DNA of 13,298 bases from Bacteroidales bacterium (GTDB taxonomy: Bacteria; Bacteroidota; Bacteroidia; Bacteroidales; WCHB1-69), in contig JAISAD010000023.1 in assembly GCA_031266895.1 (NCBI GenBank), positions 1-13,298 on the forward strand, written 5' to 3'. The translations under genes were made by a program, and so were the position numbers. Positions 7,486-13,298 of the stretch are shown piece after piece. The notes under the pieces were generated by a model. It had not been told where the DNA came from. It worked only from the letters and a program-made list of their open reading frames with translations, and made no database searches. How positions within the stretch are numbered: position 1 is the stretch's first letter; the number at the start of each line of letters is the position of its first letter.

Positions 7486-8418
7486 TTAAATAAAAAAATG
7501 AGATGTTGTAGAGGTGTGATCCATTACACTTCGAATAACATCGGCAATCAATTTGGTTACCGAAACTACCTCTATTTTGGCCGATTTGCGTTTCAATGGG
7601 ACGGTATCAGTAACAACCACCTTATCAAGAACTGAATTTTCAATATTATCAAGACCATTGCCTGAAAAGAGCCCATGCGCCGACATGGCTATTACGCTGG
7701 CAGCTCCCAGCTCCTTGATTTTTTGTGCAGCCTTGCAAAGCGTGCCCCCCGTATCAATAATATCATCTACCAAAATTACATTTTTACCGACTACATCTCC
7801 CAAAATCTGGAGAGAAGCCACCTCATTCTGCTTTATGCGCTGCTTGTAGCCGATAGCAAGCTCGCAATTAAGCACTTTGGCGTAGGTAGAGGCTCGTTTG
7901 GTGCCTCCGGTATCAGGCGAGGCAATACATATATTATTAATGCCCGAATTTTTCAAATAAGGAATAAAGACATTTGACGAATAAAGGTGGTCAACCGGAA
8001 TTTCAAAAAAGCCCTGAATTTGGTCGGCATGCAGGTCGATGGTAATTAGCCTGTCCACACCGGCGGCCGACAATAGATTGGCCATCAGCTTAGCCCCGAT
8101 AGAGGTACGCGGTTTGTCTTTTCTGTCCTGGCGTGCATAACCGAAATAGGGAAGCACTGCAATAATTTTGTAGGCGGAAGCCCGTTTGGCCGCATCAATC
8201 AAAATAAGCAACTCCAAAATATTATCAGATGGCGCAAAAGTGGGTTGGATAATAAAGACATGTTTCCCGCGAATGGTTTCGTTATAATAGGCTTGAATTT
8301 CACCGTCTTTAAACTGCGTAATTGAGACATCCAAAAGCGGCATCTCAAGATGTCCGGCTACCTTTTGTGCCAATTCGGGGTTGGCCCTGCCCGCTATTAA
8401 AGCTATGTTTGCATTCAT
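7486..8418 (-). CDS. prs: Ribose-phosphate pyrophosphokinase (PRPP synthetase)
   Basis: Prs transfers pyrophosphate from ATP to ribose 5-phosphate to make PRPP for nucleotide, histidine and NAD synthesis. The 310-residue protein is of normal class I length. Visible motifs are FKDGE (36-40), DNILELLILIDAAKRASA (65-82), the catalytic flexible loop PYFGYARQDRKDKPR (90-104), the metal-binding DLHADQIQGFF (128-138), SPDTGG (167-172) and the PRPP-binding loop VILVDDIIDTGGT (214-226). The frame opens upstream at TTG 8466, but MNANIALIAG from ATG 8418-8416 fits the family and the promoter box lies between the two. thiL follows after 16 bp. Confidence 0.96.
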   Translation of the reverse strand: MNANIALIAGRANPELAQKVAGHLEMPLLDVSITQFKDGEIQAYYNETIRGKHVFIIQPTFAPSDNILELLILIDAAKRASAYKIIAVLPYFGYARQDRKDKPRTSIGAKLMANLLSAAGVDRLITIDLHADQIQGFFEIPVDHLYSSNVFIPYLKNSGINNICIASPDTGGTKRASTYAKVLNCELAIGYKQRIKQNEVASLQILGDVVGKNVILVDDIIDTGGTLCKAAQKIKELGAASVIAMSAHGLFSGNGLDNIENSVLDKVVVTDTVPLKRKSAKIEVVSVTKLIADVIRSVMDHTSTTSHFFI

Positions 8419-8463
8419 AAAGAATTGATTTTTAATCGTTTTATTAAACACTGAATTGCGCGG

Positions 8464-8471
8464 CAAAATTA
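8464..8471 (-). promoter_or_regulatory. Bacteroidota -7 promoter box for prs-thiL
   Basis: The minus strand reads TAATTTTG, an exact TAnnTTTG match, about 45 bases before the prs ATG. No clear TTTG stands at the -33 distance. Its position argues against the longer prs reading frame opening at 8466. Confidence 0.5.
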
Positions 8472-8601
8472 CAATTTTTTAGCTTATTACACCTTATATA
8501 AATGCCACATAAAAGCAACAGCTTGAAAATATATGTTTTGCAGGAAGAAAGAGGCCGTATTGCATTCCCTTATTTACGTTCTGTCTTCTAATTTTTATCT
8601 C

Positions 8602-8613
8602 TCTGTGCACAGA
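8602..8613. promoter_or_regulatory. 12-bp perfect palindrome TCTGTGCACAGA, possible operator of rocD
   Basis: TCTGTGCACAGA is a perfect dyad that covers the expected -33 region of the rocD promoter (its 3' edge is 16 bases before the TATATTTG box). A dimeric regulator bound here would overlap RNA polymerase contacts. I do not match it to a named operator family. Confidence 0.4.
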
Positions 8614-8629
8614 ATTGGAAAATTTCATG

Positions 8630-8637
8630 TATATTTG
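8630..8637 (+). promoter_or_regulatory. Bacteroidota -7 promoter box for rocD
   Basis: TATATTTG followed by CAA is an exact TAnnTTTG box, 41 bases before the rocD ATG. A TTG at 8615-8617 is too close to be an ideal -33 element. Confidence 0.55.
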
Positions 8638-8678
8638 CAACTCGAAAAATTAAAAGTCATAATAAAAACTAAATAGCT

Positions 8679-9905
8679 ATGATAGAAAAGATTATAAGTA
8701 GCAAACAAGCTATGGAAATGGAATCCAGGTATGGAGCGCACAATTATCATCCGCTTGGGGTAGTGTTATCCCGTGGAAAGGGTCCTTTTGTATGGGATGT
8801 GGAAGGCAAGCAATATTTTGATTTTCTTTCGGCTTATTCTGCTGTAAATCAAGGGCACTGTCATCCTAAAATTGTAGCAGCCATGATAGAGCAGGCGCAA
8901 ACGCTTACCCTCACTTCGCGTGCCTTTTATAACGACTGCCTGGGAACGTATGAAAAATATATTACCGAAACTTTCGGCTACGACAAGGTGTTACCGATGA
9001 ATTCAGGCGCTGAAGCCGATGAAACAGCTATTAAATTGTGCCGGCGCTGGGGTTATGACAAGAAAGGTCTGCCCGAAAATCAGGCCAAAATGATTGTTTG
9101 CGATGGCAATTTTCATGGCAGAACCATAACCATTGTTTCGATGTCGAACGACCCCGAAGCATATGGCGGTTTTGGTCCTTTCACTCCCGGATTTATTCGC
9201 GTGCCCTATAATGATATTCCTGCGCTGACAGCGGCTTTGGAAGATCCTAATGTAGCGGGTTTTCTGGTAGAACCTATTCAGGGGGAAGCCGGCGTTTACG
9301 TACCCGATGAAGGTTATTTAAAAAAGGCTTTCGACCTCTGCAAGGCTAAAAATGTACTTTTTATTGCCGATGAAGTGCAAACCGGTATCGCCCGCACGGG
9401 CAAAATGCTGGCTTGCGACCATGAAGGAGTTCGACCCGATATCCTGATTTTGGGGAAAGCACTTTCAGGTGGCGTTATGCCCGTATCTGCCGTGCTGGCT
9501 GACGATGATATTATGCTTAATATTAAACCCGGTGAACACGGATCTACTTTTGGTGGCAATCCTGTAGCTTGCAAAGTAGCTATTGCTGCCCTGGAAGTGA
9601 TAAAAGAAGAAAAATTAGCCGAAAGAGCCGAATATCTTGGAAACATATTCCGCGAAGAGTCAAGCAAGATTCAAAGTGACATGATCAAGCAAATTCGCGG
9701 AAAAGGACTGCTTAATGCTATTGTTATCCGTCCTAAAAACGGTAAAGAGGCTTGGGATGTGTGCGAAAAGATGAAAGAACTGGGGGTATTGGCCAAACCA
9801 ACACACCAGCATATCATTCGCTTTGCGCCGCCATTGATTATCAGTGAAGAAGAGTTAAGGGAAGCTATTGAACGGATTAAACAGGCAATACTCTCTTTTG
9901 AGTAA
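8679..9905 (+). CDS. rocD: Ornithine aminotransferase
   Basis: RocD is a PLP enzyme that moves the delta-amino group of ornithine to 2-oxoglutarate, giving glutamate-5-semialdehyde, in arginine/ornithine breakdown or proline supply. The 408-residue protein is a full-length class III (fold type I) aminotransferase: SRYGAHNYHPLGVVL (16-30) and FDFLSAYSAVNQGHCHP (47-63) are the ornithine-specific N-terminal signatures; NSGAEADETAIKL (108-120), CDGNFHGRT (141-149), EPIQGEAGV (198-206), DEVQTGIARTG (231-241) and the Schiff-base lysine in LGKALSGG (Lys260) follow. The ATG at 8679 fits both family and promoter spacing. It is a single-gene unit between two minus-strand genes. 4-aminobutyrate or acetylornithine aminotransferase is less likely given the N-terminal motifs. 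Confidence 0.94.
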   Translation: MIEKIISSKQAMEMESRYGAHNYHPLGVVLSRGKGPFVWDVEGKQYFDFLSAYSAVNQGHCHPKIVAAMIEQAQTLTLTSRAFYNDCLGTYEKYITETFGYDKVLPMNSGAEADETAIKLCRRWGYDKKGLPENQAKMIVCDGNFHGRTITIVSMSNDPEAYGGFGPFTPGFIRVPYNDIPALTAALEDPNVAGFLVEPIQGEAGVYVPDEGYLKKAFDLCKAKNVLFIADEVQTGIARTGKMLACDHEGVRPDILILGKALSGGVMPVSAVLADDDIMLNIKPGEHGSTFGGNPVACKVAIAALEVIKEEKLAERAEYLGNIFREESSKIQSDMIKQIRGKGLLNAIVIRPKNGKEAWDVCEKMKELGVLAKPTHQHIIRFAPPLIISEEELREAIERIKQAILSFE

Positions 9906-9928
9906 AAAACAGGCGTTGTTTCCCATAC

Positions 9929-9946
9929 GGCAAAAGCTACTTTGCC
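9929..9946 (+). terminator. Stem-loop after rocD
   Basis: GGCAAA (9929-9934) and TTTGCC (9941-9946) form a 6-bp stem with a 6-base loop, 24 bases past the rocD stop. No T-tract follows, so this is at best a weak or atypical terminator. Confidence 0.25.
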
Positions 9947-9991
9947 ACAAATAATATCAAACTATCGGCACTGTTATAAAGCAGTCAAGCT

Positions 9992-10010
9992 AAAAAATTG
10001 TTTTTAACAA
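9992..10010 (-). terminator. Probable weak terminator of dprA
   Basis: Read on the minus strand, TTGTT-AAA-AACAA forms a short 5-bp stem directly followed by TTTTTT, right at the dprA stop codon (10006-10004). The stem is AT-rich and short, but the T-run and position fit an intrinsic terminator. Confidence 0.35.
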
Positions 10011-11098
10011 CGATAAATTTTGCCCGGTAGGCACGCTACTACGCCACGCAACTCCAAACCTAGTAAAATAGAAGCAATGTGTGACGGAGTGAAATTAGGA
10101 TAATTTGTAACTATTTCATCAATAGAACGCTGTCCTGTTTTTTGAATAAAATTTATCAATAATTCTTCCTCTTCATTGAGCGTTACAAAAAGTGAAGTCT
10201 GCACTGCTTCTGTCCCCTGTTCCGTCCAACCCATCATATCGGCTAAATGGCTGCCCGAACAGGCAATAGCAGCAATATTGGTGCGTATGAGTTCATGGCA
10301 TCCCTCATAAGAGGGATCAAAGAGCGACCCGGGCACTGCAAAGACATCTCGATTGTAGGAGTTGGCAATGAATGCTGTGATAATACTTCCTCCTTTTTGA
10401 GCGCTTTCGGCTACTAACGTAGCATCGCTCATGCCGGCAATAATACGGTTGCGTTGCGGAAAATTGGTGCGATCGGGCAGTGTATCGTAAGGAAACTCAC
10501 TTATCAGTGCACCGCCGCACTCCACAATACGTACCGCCAGTTTTCTGTTGATAGCCGGATAGATGTGACCGAAACCCGATCCCATGACTGCAATGGTGTG
10601 CAAACCATAATCAAGTGCCAGTTCATGTGCCGCCGCATCCACCCCAAAAGCCAGACCGCTCACAATAGAGACATCGTAGGGAGCTAATTCCGACACCAGC
10701 TTCTTTACTGCATCGCGGCCGTAGCTGTTCATGTTGCGCGTGCCCACTATCGACAGCATTTTGGCTCTGTCAAAATCATTATTTCCTTGATAATAGAATA
10801 GATAGGGTGCGTCTATGCAATTTTTTAACCGCTTGGGATAGCACTCGTCCGTGTAAAAACAGCACTTAATGCTAAAGCGTGCCATATACTCCAATTCGCG
10901 CTCTATCTTATCGCGCATTGCAGAGGTAACGGCAAGCGGCGACACATTACGAGGCATGCCTTTCAAATGCAACTGCTTAGCGGATTGCCGAAAAATTTCT
11001 TCTGCACTGCCAAATTCACGAATCAGTTTTTTAATAGACTGATTTCCTAAATTCTCCTGATACTGCAAGGCCAAACGATAAAAGGGTTCATTAAACAT
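10004..11098 (-). CDS. dprA: DNA-processing protein DprA (Smf)
   Basis: DprA binds incoming single-stranded DNA and loads RecA during natural transformation; it is widely kept even in bacteria not known to be competent. The 364-residue protein has an N-terminal helical region (1-70), the Rossmann core with LSIVGTRNMNSYG (115-127), IVSGLAFGVDAAAH (145-158), AVMGSGFGHIYPAIN (170-184), ISEFP (199-203), FPQRNRIIAG (213-222) and AFIANSYNRDVFAVPG (242-257), and a C-terminal winged-helix-like domain (about 306-364). The start is ATG 11098-11096 (MFNEPFYRLAL); the frame also opens further upstream at 11230, but those residues are unlike the family and lie across the promoter. It is transcribed alone, divergent from the lipoprotein leader. 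Confidence 0.94.
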   Translation of the reverse strand: MFNEPFYRLALQYQENLGNQSIKKLIREFGSAEEIFRQSAKQLHLKGMPRNVSPLAVTSAMRDKIERELEYMARFSIKCCFYTDECYPKRLKNCIDAPYLFYYQGNNDFDRAKMLSIVGTRNMNSYGRDAVKKLVSELAPYDVSIVSGLAFGVDAAAHELALDYGLHTIAVMGSGFGHIYPAINRKLAVRIVECGGALISEFPYDTLPDRTNFPQRNRIIAGMSDATLVAESAQKGGSIITAFIANSYNRDVFAVPGSLFDPSYEGCHELIRTNIAAIACSGSHLADMMGWTEQGTEAVQTSLFVTLNEEEELLINFIQKTGQRSIDEIVTNYPNFTPSHIASILLGLELRGVVACLPGKIYRC

Positions 11099-11101
11099 AT
11101 T

Positions 11102-11116
11102 AGCGTATTTTACGCT
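11102..11116. promoter_or_regulatory. Inverted repeat AGCGTA-TTT-TACGCT at the dprA transcription start
   Basis: Six-base perfect arms (11102-11107 and 11111-11116) flank TTT. The site sits between the dprA -7 box and its ATG, where transcription should begin, so it could be an operator or an early transcript hairpin. Confidence 0.4.
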
Positions 11117-11117
11117 G

Positions 11118-11125
11118 CAAAAATA
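11118..11125 (-). promoter_or_regulatory. Bacteroidota -7 promoter box for dprA
   Basis: The minus strand reads TATTTTTG, an exact TAnnTTTG match, about 20 bases before the dprA ATG, implying a very short leader. No clear -33 TTTG was seen. Confidence 0.5.
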
Positions 11126-11196
11126 CAAAAAAAAGATACTATTAATGCCTGTATTTTTTTTATTCTCTATTTGTTCTGTGTATTCTATTTTTTTTA

Positions 11197-11204
11197 TATC
11201 TTTG
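11197..11204 (+). promoter_or_regulatory. Bacteroidota -7 promoter box pointing to the lipoprotein leader
   Basis: TATCTTTG followed by CACCC is an exact TAnnTTTG box. A TTTG at 11170-11173 lies 23 bases upstream, slightly far for a -33 element. If this is the lipoprotein promoter, the leader is about 350 bases long. Confidence 0.5.
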
Positions 11205-11359
11205 CACCCGATATCATTTGTTATTATCAAAATAAAATAATTATAATGTCAGAAACAGTTTGCACAGCGCTTTTGGCGAGTTGGAACACCGCTTTTAAAA
11301 TGCCATTTTCAGGCGTTTTAAGTTTTGCTGTTGCGCAGTCTCAAAGTTTTTGGCATTTA

Positions 11360-11369
11360 CCCCCCCCCC
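11360..11369 (+). repeat. Homopolymer tract of ten C
   Basis: Ten consecutive C stand in an otherwise AT-rich leader, immediately followed by TAG. Such tracts are prone to slippage in replication and sequencing. Confidence 0.95.
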
Positions 11370-11398
11370 TAGATTTATCTGAAAATCAACAACTTACA

Positions 11399-11493
11399 GA
11401 AATTTCCAAAAATCTGTTTTGTCGAAATTTCGCAGGGACGCAAGTAAATTTTCATCCTGACGGAAATAAATTTCTGCCTAAATGGAAATTTAC
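11399..11493 (+). repeat. Degenerate repeats centred on AAATTT, about 18-25 bp apart
   Basis: AAATTT (or its close variant) recurs at 11400, 11425, 11446, 11468 and 11486, each preceded by G or T and mostly followed by C. GC-richer spacers share GACGCAA/GACGGAA-like words. Two copies form an inverted repeat: 11444-11455 and 11482-11493 match at 11 of 12 positions as reverse complements. Confidence 0.55.
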
Positions 11494-11558
11494 GCGAACG
11501 CCTGTCGCCTTTTGTAAGCAGACAAAAATAATTCATAACTTAAAAAACAAAAACACGT

Positions 11559-12389
11559 ATGAAAAAGTTTTCAAAAATCACAACCTGTTTCCTGATTGCG
11601 ATGGCATTGGGATTCACAGTAATGTCCTGTAAAAAGGATGTAGAAAAAGTAGAGGTAAACCCGAGTACTCTTTCCTTAAAAGAGGGGCAAACCTCTCAAT
11701 TAAACGCCACTGTAACGCCTGAAAAGGCAGAATATACATTGGCCTGGACCAGCAGCAATTCTGCTGTAGCCACCGTAGATGGTAACGGTAAAGTAACGGC
11801 TATTGCAGAAGGTACGGCTACTATTACCGCAGAAGCCGGCGGAAAAAAGGGCACTTGTATGGTAACGGTAAAGAAAGAGGATGTTCCTCCGACACCACCA
11901 ACAACACTCACTGCTACTGTTATTTTAACAGCGGGCGATGTATGGAGTGATGGATCCGGCTATCAAATGCTATTGGATGCCGATGGTAGCGCTTACGGTG
12001 ACGTATTTCCGGCACAGGGAGCTTTGACTGCTTCGGGTAATGTTTCTTCAGCTATTTACAATGCATTTGAATATAAAATTCCTGCCAATGCAGATGGAAA
12101 TTTAAATACTTCAAACATTGTATTCAACACATCTGTTTCTATTGAAATACCTGCAGGAACTTATGATTTTTGCATAACAAATCCTACTCCGGACGACAAA
12201 ATGTGGATTGCAGCGGGGGATTATGGACGTGCTGATGATTTCGTTTTTGAGGAAGGAAAAACTTATGAGTTTACAGTATCTTCTAATGGTGAAGGAGGTG
12301 ACCAAGTTACTTTTACGATTGATGGGATTGCTGCCAAACGGGCAACTAATTTTGTTCAAAAAACTGGTTCGGTAAAAGTTAAGAAATAA
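11559..12389 (+). CDS. Surface lipoprotein with BIG2 domain and gingipain-adhesin-like (DUF2436) domain
   Basis: The 276-residue protein has a lipoprotein signal peptide: MKK, hydrophobic core, then VMSC with the lipidated Cys at 24, followed by KKD. Residues about 30-104 are a bacterial Ig-like BIG2 domain (VEVNPSTLSLKEGQTSQLNA, WTSSNSAVATVDGNGKVTAI, GTATITA). A short Pro/Thr linker (PPTPPTTL) leads to a domain at about 118-256 that I recognise from memory as the adhesin segment (DUF2436) of Porphyromonas gingivalis gingipains and hemagglutinins: VILTAGDVWSDGSGYQMLL, FEYKIPANAD, IPAGTYDFCITNPTP, KMWIAAGDYGRADDF and EEGKTYEFTV all have close counterparts there. It probably sits on the outer membrane and binds protein or sugar ligands; no protease domain is attached. 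A clear terminator follows. Confidence 0.85.
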   Translation: MKKFSKITTCFLIAMALGFTVMSCKKDVEKVEVNPSTLSLKEGQTSQLNATVTPEKAEYTLAWTSSNSAVATVDGNGKVTAIAEGTATITAEAGGKKGTCMVTVKKEDVPPTPPTTLTATVILTAGDVWSDGSGYQMLLDADGSAYGDVFPAQGALTASGNVSSAIYNAFEYKIPANADGNLNTSNIVFNTSVSIEIPAGTYDFCITNPTPDDKMWIAAGDYGRADDFVFEEGKTYEFTVSSNGEGGDQVTFTIDGIAAKRATNFVQKTGSVKVKK

Positions 12390-12409
12390 ATCAATTTGAT
12401 TAAATATCT

Positions 12410-12443
12410 AAAAGAGAGGGTCTAAAAAGGCTCTCTTTTTTTT
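12410..12443 (+). terminator. Intrinsic terminator of the lipoprotein gene
   Basis: AAAAGAGAG (12410-12418) pairs with CTCTCTTTT (12431-12439) around a 12-base loop, and eight T follow at 12436-12443. The T-run overlaps the stop codon of the convergent membrane-protein gene (TAA from 12444-12442), so the hairpin may also act weakly in the other direction. Confidence 0.8.
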
Positions 12444-13298
12444 AATGCAGTACGCTACTTTCAATGACTAATGTTTCATTCTCCTTTTTCCGGTTTTGTA
12501 GGGCAATGCAGATACTGACATTAAGATCGAAACCGATAAGAATGATAATACAGCTCCAGTAAAACCAAAGCAAAACGGCTAGCAGGGCGCCAATAGAGCC
12601 GTAGATAAGATTATAGTTGGAAAAATGCGAAAAATAAAAATTCAGGCCATAGAGCAAAATGATAAGCATCAGGGTAGAAAAGGTAGAACCGGCTGAAAAG
12701 AAGCGGAAGTATTTTTTGTTGAGCGGAGCAAAATAGAAGAGCGCAGAAATACCCAGGTAAACTACCATAAATATGAGCAGCCATCGGAAAATGGCTACAG
12801 CATAAGTGTAGAAGAGGGCAGAATCGAAAATGTACCTGTTAATGTAGCCAAACAGGTAAGCCGTGGCAATGAAAATGCCGGCAGTAAGTGCCACTACAAC
12901 AAAAAAGACCAATACCATGACGATACTGACTAAAAGTTGTGGAAAGAAAGTGCGCTTTTCAATATCAAAATAGGTAATATTCAGCGTATTAATAATGGAA
13001 TTAGCGCCCAGGAAAGTCAAATATAATCCCATAATCATGGAGGTGTAGAAGAGCGCTCCATTTTTTGTCATCACTACCTCTGCTATAACAGACGAAATAG
13101 TCGGCCAGGTGTATTGTGGAACAACGGACTGTATGAACGACATGATGCTCAGGCGAACAGGCTCTCCAAAAAAGGAAATGGCCGCAAAAAATGCCAGCAA
13201 CATCGGGATAATGGCTACAAAGATTTGATAGGTCATGGCAGCGGCACGCGGAAAAAGTATCCCTTTAATGAGGGATTCCACAAAGAATTTCATCACAT
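12442..13298 (-). CDS. YihY/BrkB family inner-membrane protein (5' end outside window)
   Basis: This is a multi-pass membrane protein of the YihY/BrkB (UPF0761) family, whose molecular role is not settled despite the old ribonuclease BN name. Numbered from the GTG at 13296, hydrophobic segments lie at about 22-44, 80-102, 118-150, 163-190, 199-221 and 230-262. Family signatures are RAAAMTYQIFVAIIPML near the start and LIYGSIGALLAVLLWFYWSCIIILIG near the end, where the usual GAELN is GFDLN. The frame is open at the right edge; an internal ATG is at 13293, but most family members have more residues before the first membrane segment, so the true start is probably beyond the window. The tail after the last segment is short and charged (NRKKENE). 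Confidence 0.88.
   Translation of the reverse strand, partial: VMKFFVESLIKGILFPRAAAMTYQIFVAIIPMLLAFFAAISFFGEPVRLSIMSFIQSVVPQYTWPTISSVIAEVVMTKNGALFYTSMIMGLYLTFLGANSIINTLNITYFDIEKRTFFPQLLVSIVMVLVFFVVVALTAGIFIATAYLFGYINRYIFDSALFYTYAVAIFRWLLIFMVVYLGISALFYFAPLNKKYFRFFSAGSTFSTLMLIILLYGLNFYFSHFSNYNLIYGSIGALLAVLLWFYWSCIIILIGFDLNVSICIALQNRKKENETLVIESSVLH

Larger units (their letters stand above)
11205..11558 (+). other. Long non-coding leader upstream of the lipoprotein, with C10 tract
   Basis: A 350-base stretch follows the promoter box with no gene I can support. It holds an inverted repeat AAATGCCA/TGGCATTT (11298-11305 and 11351-11358), a run of ten C (11360-11369) and a set of AAATTT-centred repeats (11399-11493). 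An ATG frame from 11246 stays open to 11632, but its peptide resembles no family I know and its last 74 bases are an out-of-frame reading of the lipoprotein signal peptide. Confidence 0.5.

Noticed and set aside
8419..8466. N-terminal extension of prs to TTG 8466
   Set aside because: The extra residues do not fit the family and overlap the -7 promoter box; ATG 8418 gives the standard start.
11099..11230. N-terminal extension of dprA to 11230
   Set aside because: The added residues are low-complexity, cross both divergent promoters and are unlike DprA.
11360..11372. C10 slippage as an on/off switch fusing the upstream frame to the lipoprotein
   Set aside because: The lipoprotein frame has a TAG immediately after the tract (11370-11372) and the third frame meets TGA soon after, so no slippage product could join the two.
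11246..11632. 128-codon plus-strand ATG frame through the leader
   Set aside because: The peptide resembles no known family, spans the C10 tract and repeats, and its last 74 bases merely read the lipoprotein signal peptide out of frame.
1..13298. tRNA, rRNA, CRISPR, insertion sequence or phage genes
   Set aside because: No cloverleaf-like sequence, regular direct repeat array, transposase or integrase motif was found by eye on either strand.

Overview
The window reads as chromosomal DNA from an anaerobic Bacteroidota, most likely a Bacteroidales member. Four things point there. Promoter boxes of the form TAnnTTTG recur upstream of genes. Start codons mostly have A-rich rather than Shine-Dalgarno leaders. 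There is a Bacteroidota-type lipoprotein and a secreted protein with a typical short signal peptide. The PheT, Prs, ThiL and L-lysine-fermentation (Kdd) proteins look like those of Porphyromonas/Bacteroides-type genomes. No mobile element, CRISPR array, tRNA or rRNA was seen.

Layout, left to right. (1) A minus-strand secreted protein of unknown function runs off the left edge. (2) After a 460-bp divergent intergenic region comes a compact plus-strand run: kdd (3,5-diaminohexanoate dehydrogenase), pheT (PheRS beta chain) and a ribF-like gene that ends after the FAD-synthetase domain. (3) This run meets a minus-strand group head-on: prs, thiL and pyrB (transcribed in that order), which make PRPP, handle thiamine phosphate and start pyrimidine synthesis. 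The ribF and pyrB stop codons lie side by side in a single TGATCA palindrome. (4) A plus-strand ornithine aminotransferase gene has its own promoter. (5) dprA is on the minus strand. (6) A second long non-coding stretch, with a C10 tract and degenerate AAATTT-centred repeats, leads into a plus-strand lipoprotein. That lipoprotein combines a BIG2 Ig-like domain with a domain resembling the gingipain/hemagglutinin adhesin region (DUF2436). (7) A YihY/BrkB-type membrane protein on the minus strand runs off the right edge.

How the genes relate: kdd and rocD both belong to amino-acid catabolism (lysine fermentation, ornithine/arginine breakdown), as expected of an amino-acid-fermenting anaerobe. 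prs supplies PRPP for nucleotide synthesis and pyrB commits carbamoyl phosphate to pyrimidines, so their proximity makes sense. The rest is housekeeping or cell envelope.

Most worth a second look: the ribF/pyrB junction, where RibF lacks its riboflavin kinase half and pyrI is absent beside pyrB; a ThiL with several family-conserved acidic positions replaced; the lipid-anchored gingipain-adhesin-like protein and its unusual leader; and pyrB's TTG start preceded by a perfect Shine-Dalgarno. I do not see a clearly new multi-gene system here; most of the window is ordinary core genome.
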